Translations under genes and position numbers: made by a program
DNA from: Vicia villosa
Taxonomy: Eukaryota > Streptophyta > Magnoliopsida > Fabales > Fabaceae
Direction of reading: 5' to 3'
Length of the DNA: 64,000 nucleotides
Assembly: GCF_029867415.1 (NCBI RefSeq)
Contig: NC_081183.1
Span: 20,208,404 to 20,272,403 of the forward strand
Notes under the pieces: generated by a model
What the model was told of the DNA's origin: nothing
The model's database searches: none
What the model saw: the letters and a program-made list of their open reading frames with translations, nothing else
Part shown: positions 63,144-64,000 of the stretch, piece after piece
Layout of the letters: each line of letters begins with the position of its first letter
Numbering within the stretch: position 1 is the first letter of the stretch

Positions 63144-64000
63144 GGCAAAAATTAGGGAATAAAGCATACAACTATGTCCCGCTCAGCTGCCTACTCACCG
63201 ACAAGGTTCAACACCTCAAAGACACCGATCAGTCCAATCACTTTCTTCCAACAAGTGAGGGATGAGATGCTCGAAGACAGATTGGCAATAGCAGAATTGA
63301 AACTTGACTGGATCGTTCTCACATAGCTATTTCTTTTCATAAATACTTTTCAAAACTTTCTGACAATTTCCTACTTCTAGGATTGTTGTCTCCCTATACT
63401 AATCCGCCTATCACGGCACCTTTTCAAAAATCAATGCAGCTTATAACTAACATTTTCATTTTTTCTGTTTTGAATACGCGAGCATCCCAATGATATTTTG
63501 AATGAACATATGCATTTGAATATGATTGATGTTTACTAGGAAAAAACAGGAATAGCATTCCGGACATGTCCCAATTATTTGGACATTATCCTAAACCAGC
63601 ATCAGAAGGAAGTTTCCCCAATGGAGACACATTCCTCAACAAATCCCTCAAAAAGATTTTTCTTTCGAAAGAAGTCTTATTCCCCAGCAGGGTTGTTCCA
63701 GATTACTGTCTTCAGAAGGTGTGATCTCCGCACCCAAACTTGGTCAGATAGTGCATCGGAGGATTATGCATCTTCCTCATTCCCACTCCAAAGGGCGTCA
63801 CAGTCCGAACTCTCAAAACTACTGTTCATCCCCGAGCAGTAATCAAAGATCCTTCAATAGAACATCCTGGTTCTCAAAGAATTTCCCCAACCCAGGGTAC
63901 TCAAGCGAGACAGAAGATCATCAACAACCACGATGCCTTCACTTCCAAATGGCTAGCAGGGATTTATTTTCCCAATCACAATGCCTTCATTTCTTGACGA
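63144..64000 (+). other. Ogre D 3' UTR, no gene
   Basis: Non-coding to the end of the window. TTCCCCA and CCCCAGCAG motifs recur (63612-63700, 63830-63890), as in the 3' UTR of element B in reverse. The polypurine tract and 3' LTR have not yet been reached. Confidence 0.6.

Larger units (their letters stand above)
48440..64000 (+). mobile_element. Ogre-type retrotransposon D (5' LTR through 3' UTR, incomplete)
   Basis: The order is a 4.8-kb LTR, a tRNA-Arg primer site, ORF1, gag-protease, an intron, RT, RNase H, archaeal-type RNase H, integrase and a structured 3' UTR; the 3' LTR is beyond the window. Long LTRs, an ORF upstream of gag, the intron before RT and a second RNase H are established hallmarks of Ogre (Ty3/gypsy, Tat lineage). 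The target site in element C is CAGCG (48435-48439), exact by comparison with copy 1. Confidence 0.95.

Noticed and set aside
63579..63842. 87-codon frame in the Ogre 3' UTR
   Set aside because: Composition of the CCCCAG-type UTR repeats, no domain, no start context.

Overview
The window is plant nuclear DNA made almost entirely of nested LTR retrotransposons. I see no intact host gene, rRNA or tRNA gene, and nothing bacterial or organellar. A giant Ogre-type element (Ty3/gypsy, Tat lineage) with a 4.8-kb LTR, an extra ORF before gag, a spliceable intron before reverse transcriptase and a tRNA-Arg primer site points to a legume, most likely of the pea/vetch/lentil group. The species is inference; the element classes are read from the sequence.

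Left part (1-9373): a decayed plant-mobile-domain (PMD) gene on + is split by a solo LTR (1778-4430, 5-bp target duplication GCATC). Next come an LTR-like fragment (4506-5449) and a second PMD gene, MAIN-like, on the minus strand (5931-8150). The second gene carries stop codons, and its upstream flank holds repeated perfect hairpins.

Middle part (9374-26783): a solo LTR on the minus strand (duplication AATGG) was invaded by a Tekay-type chromodomain retrotransposon (10654-26165, duplication TTACC). That element carries two later insertions: a hAT non-autonomous transposon in its 5' LTR (10805-11588, 8-bp duplication GATTTAAT) and, inside pol, a non-autonomous Athila-like element that encodes only Gag and protease (17358-23742, minus, duplication GCTTC).

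Right part (27.6-64 kb): four elements lie inside one another. These are the 3' end of Ogre-like element A (minus), then the 3' LTR and 3' UTR of Ogre-like element B (minus), then element C (minus), which is present as a head-to-tail tandem (LTR-internal-LTR-internal), then Ogre-like element D (+, 48440 to beyond the window end). D supplies ORF1, gag-protease, an intron, RT/RNase H/aRNH/integrase and a structured 3' UTR. Its coding region is nearly intact apart from three single-base frameshifts.

Three kinds of structure are not explained by ordinary annotation. (1) Non-coding parts of several unrelated elements carry tandem imperfect hairpins whose primary sequence changes while base pairing is kept, usually with a bulge on the 5' side. 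(2) Long LTRs of three chromovirus-type families share an order of parts that looks like an LTR-internal intron: a GA-rich leader, a splice donor, family-specific paired palindromes, a hairpin block, a GGTACCACATGCATA box and a splice acceptor. (3) The Athila-like elements carry two copies of a hairpin plus polypurine-tract module, one at the LTR and one about 1 kb upstream near the end of the ORF. In addition, the Ogre D LTR encodes a 55-residue, two-helix membrane microprotein behind its own TATA box.
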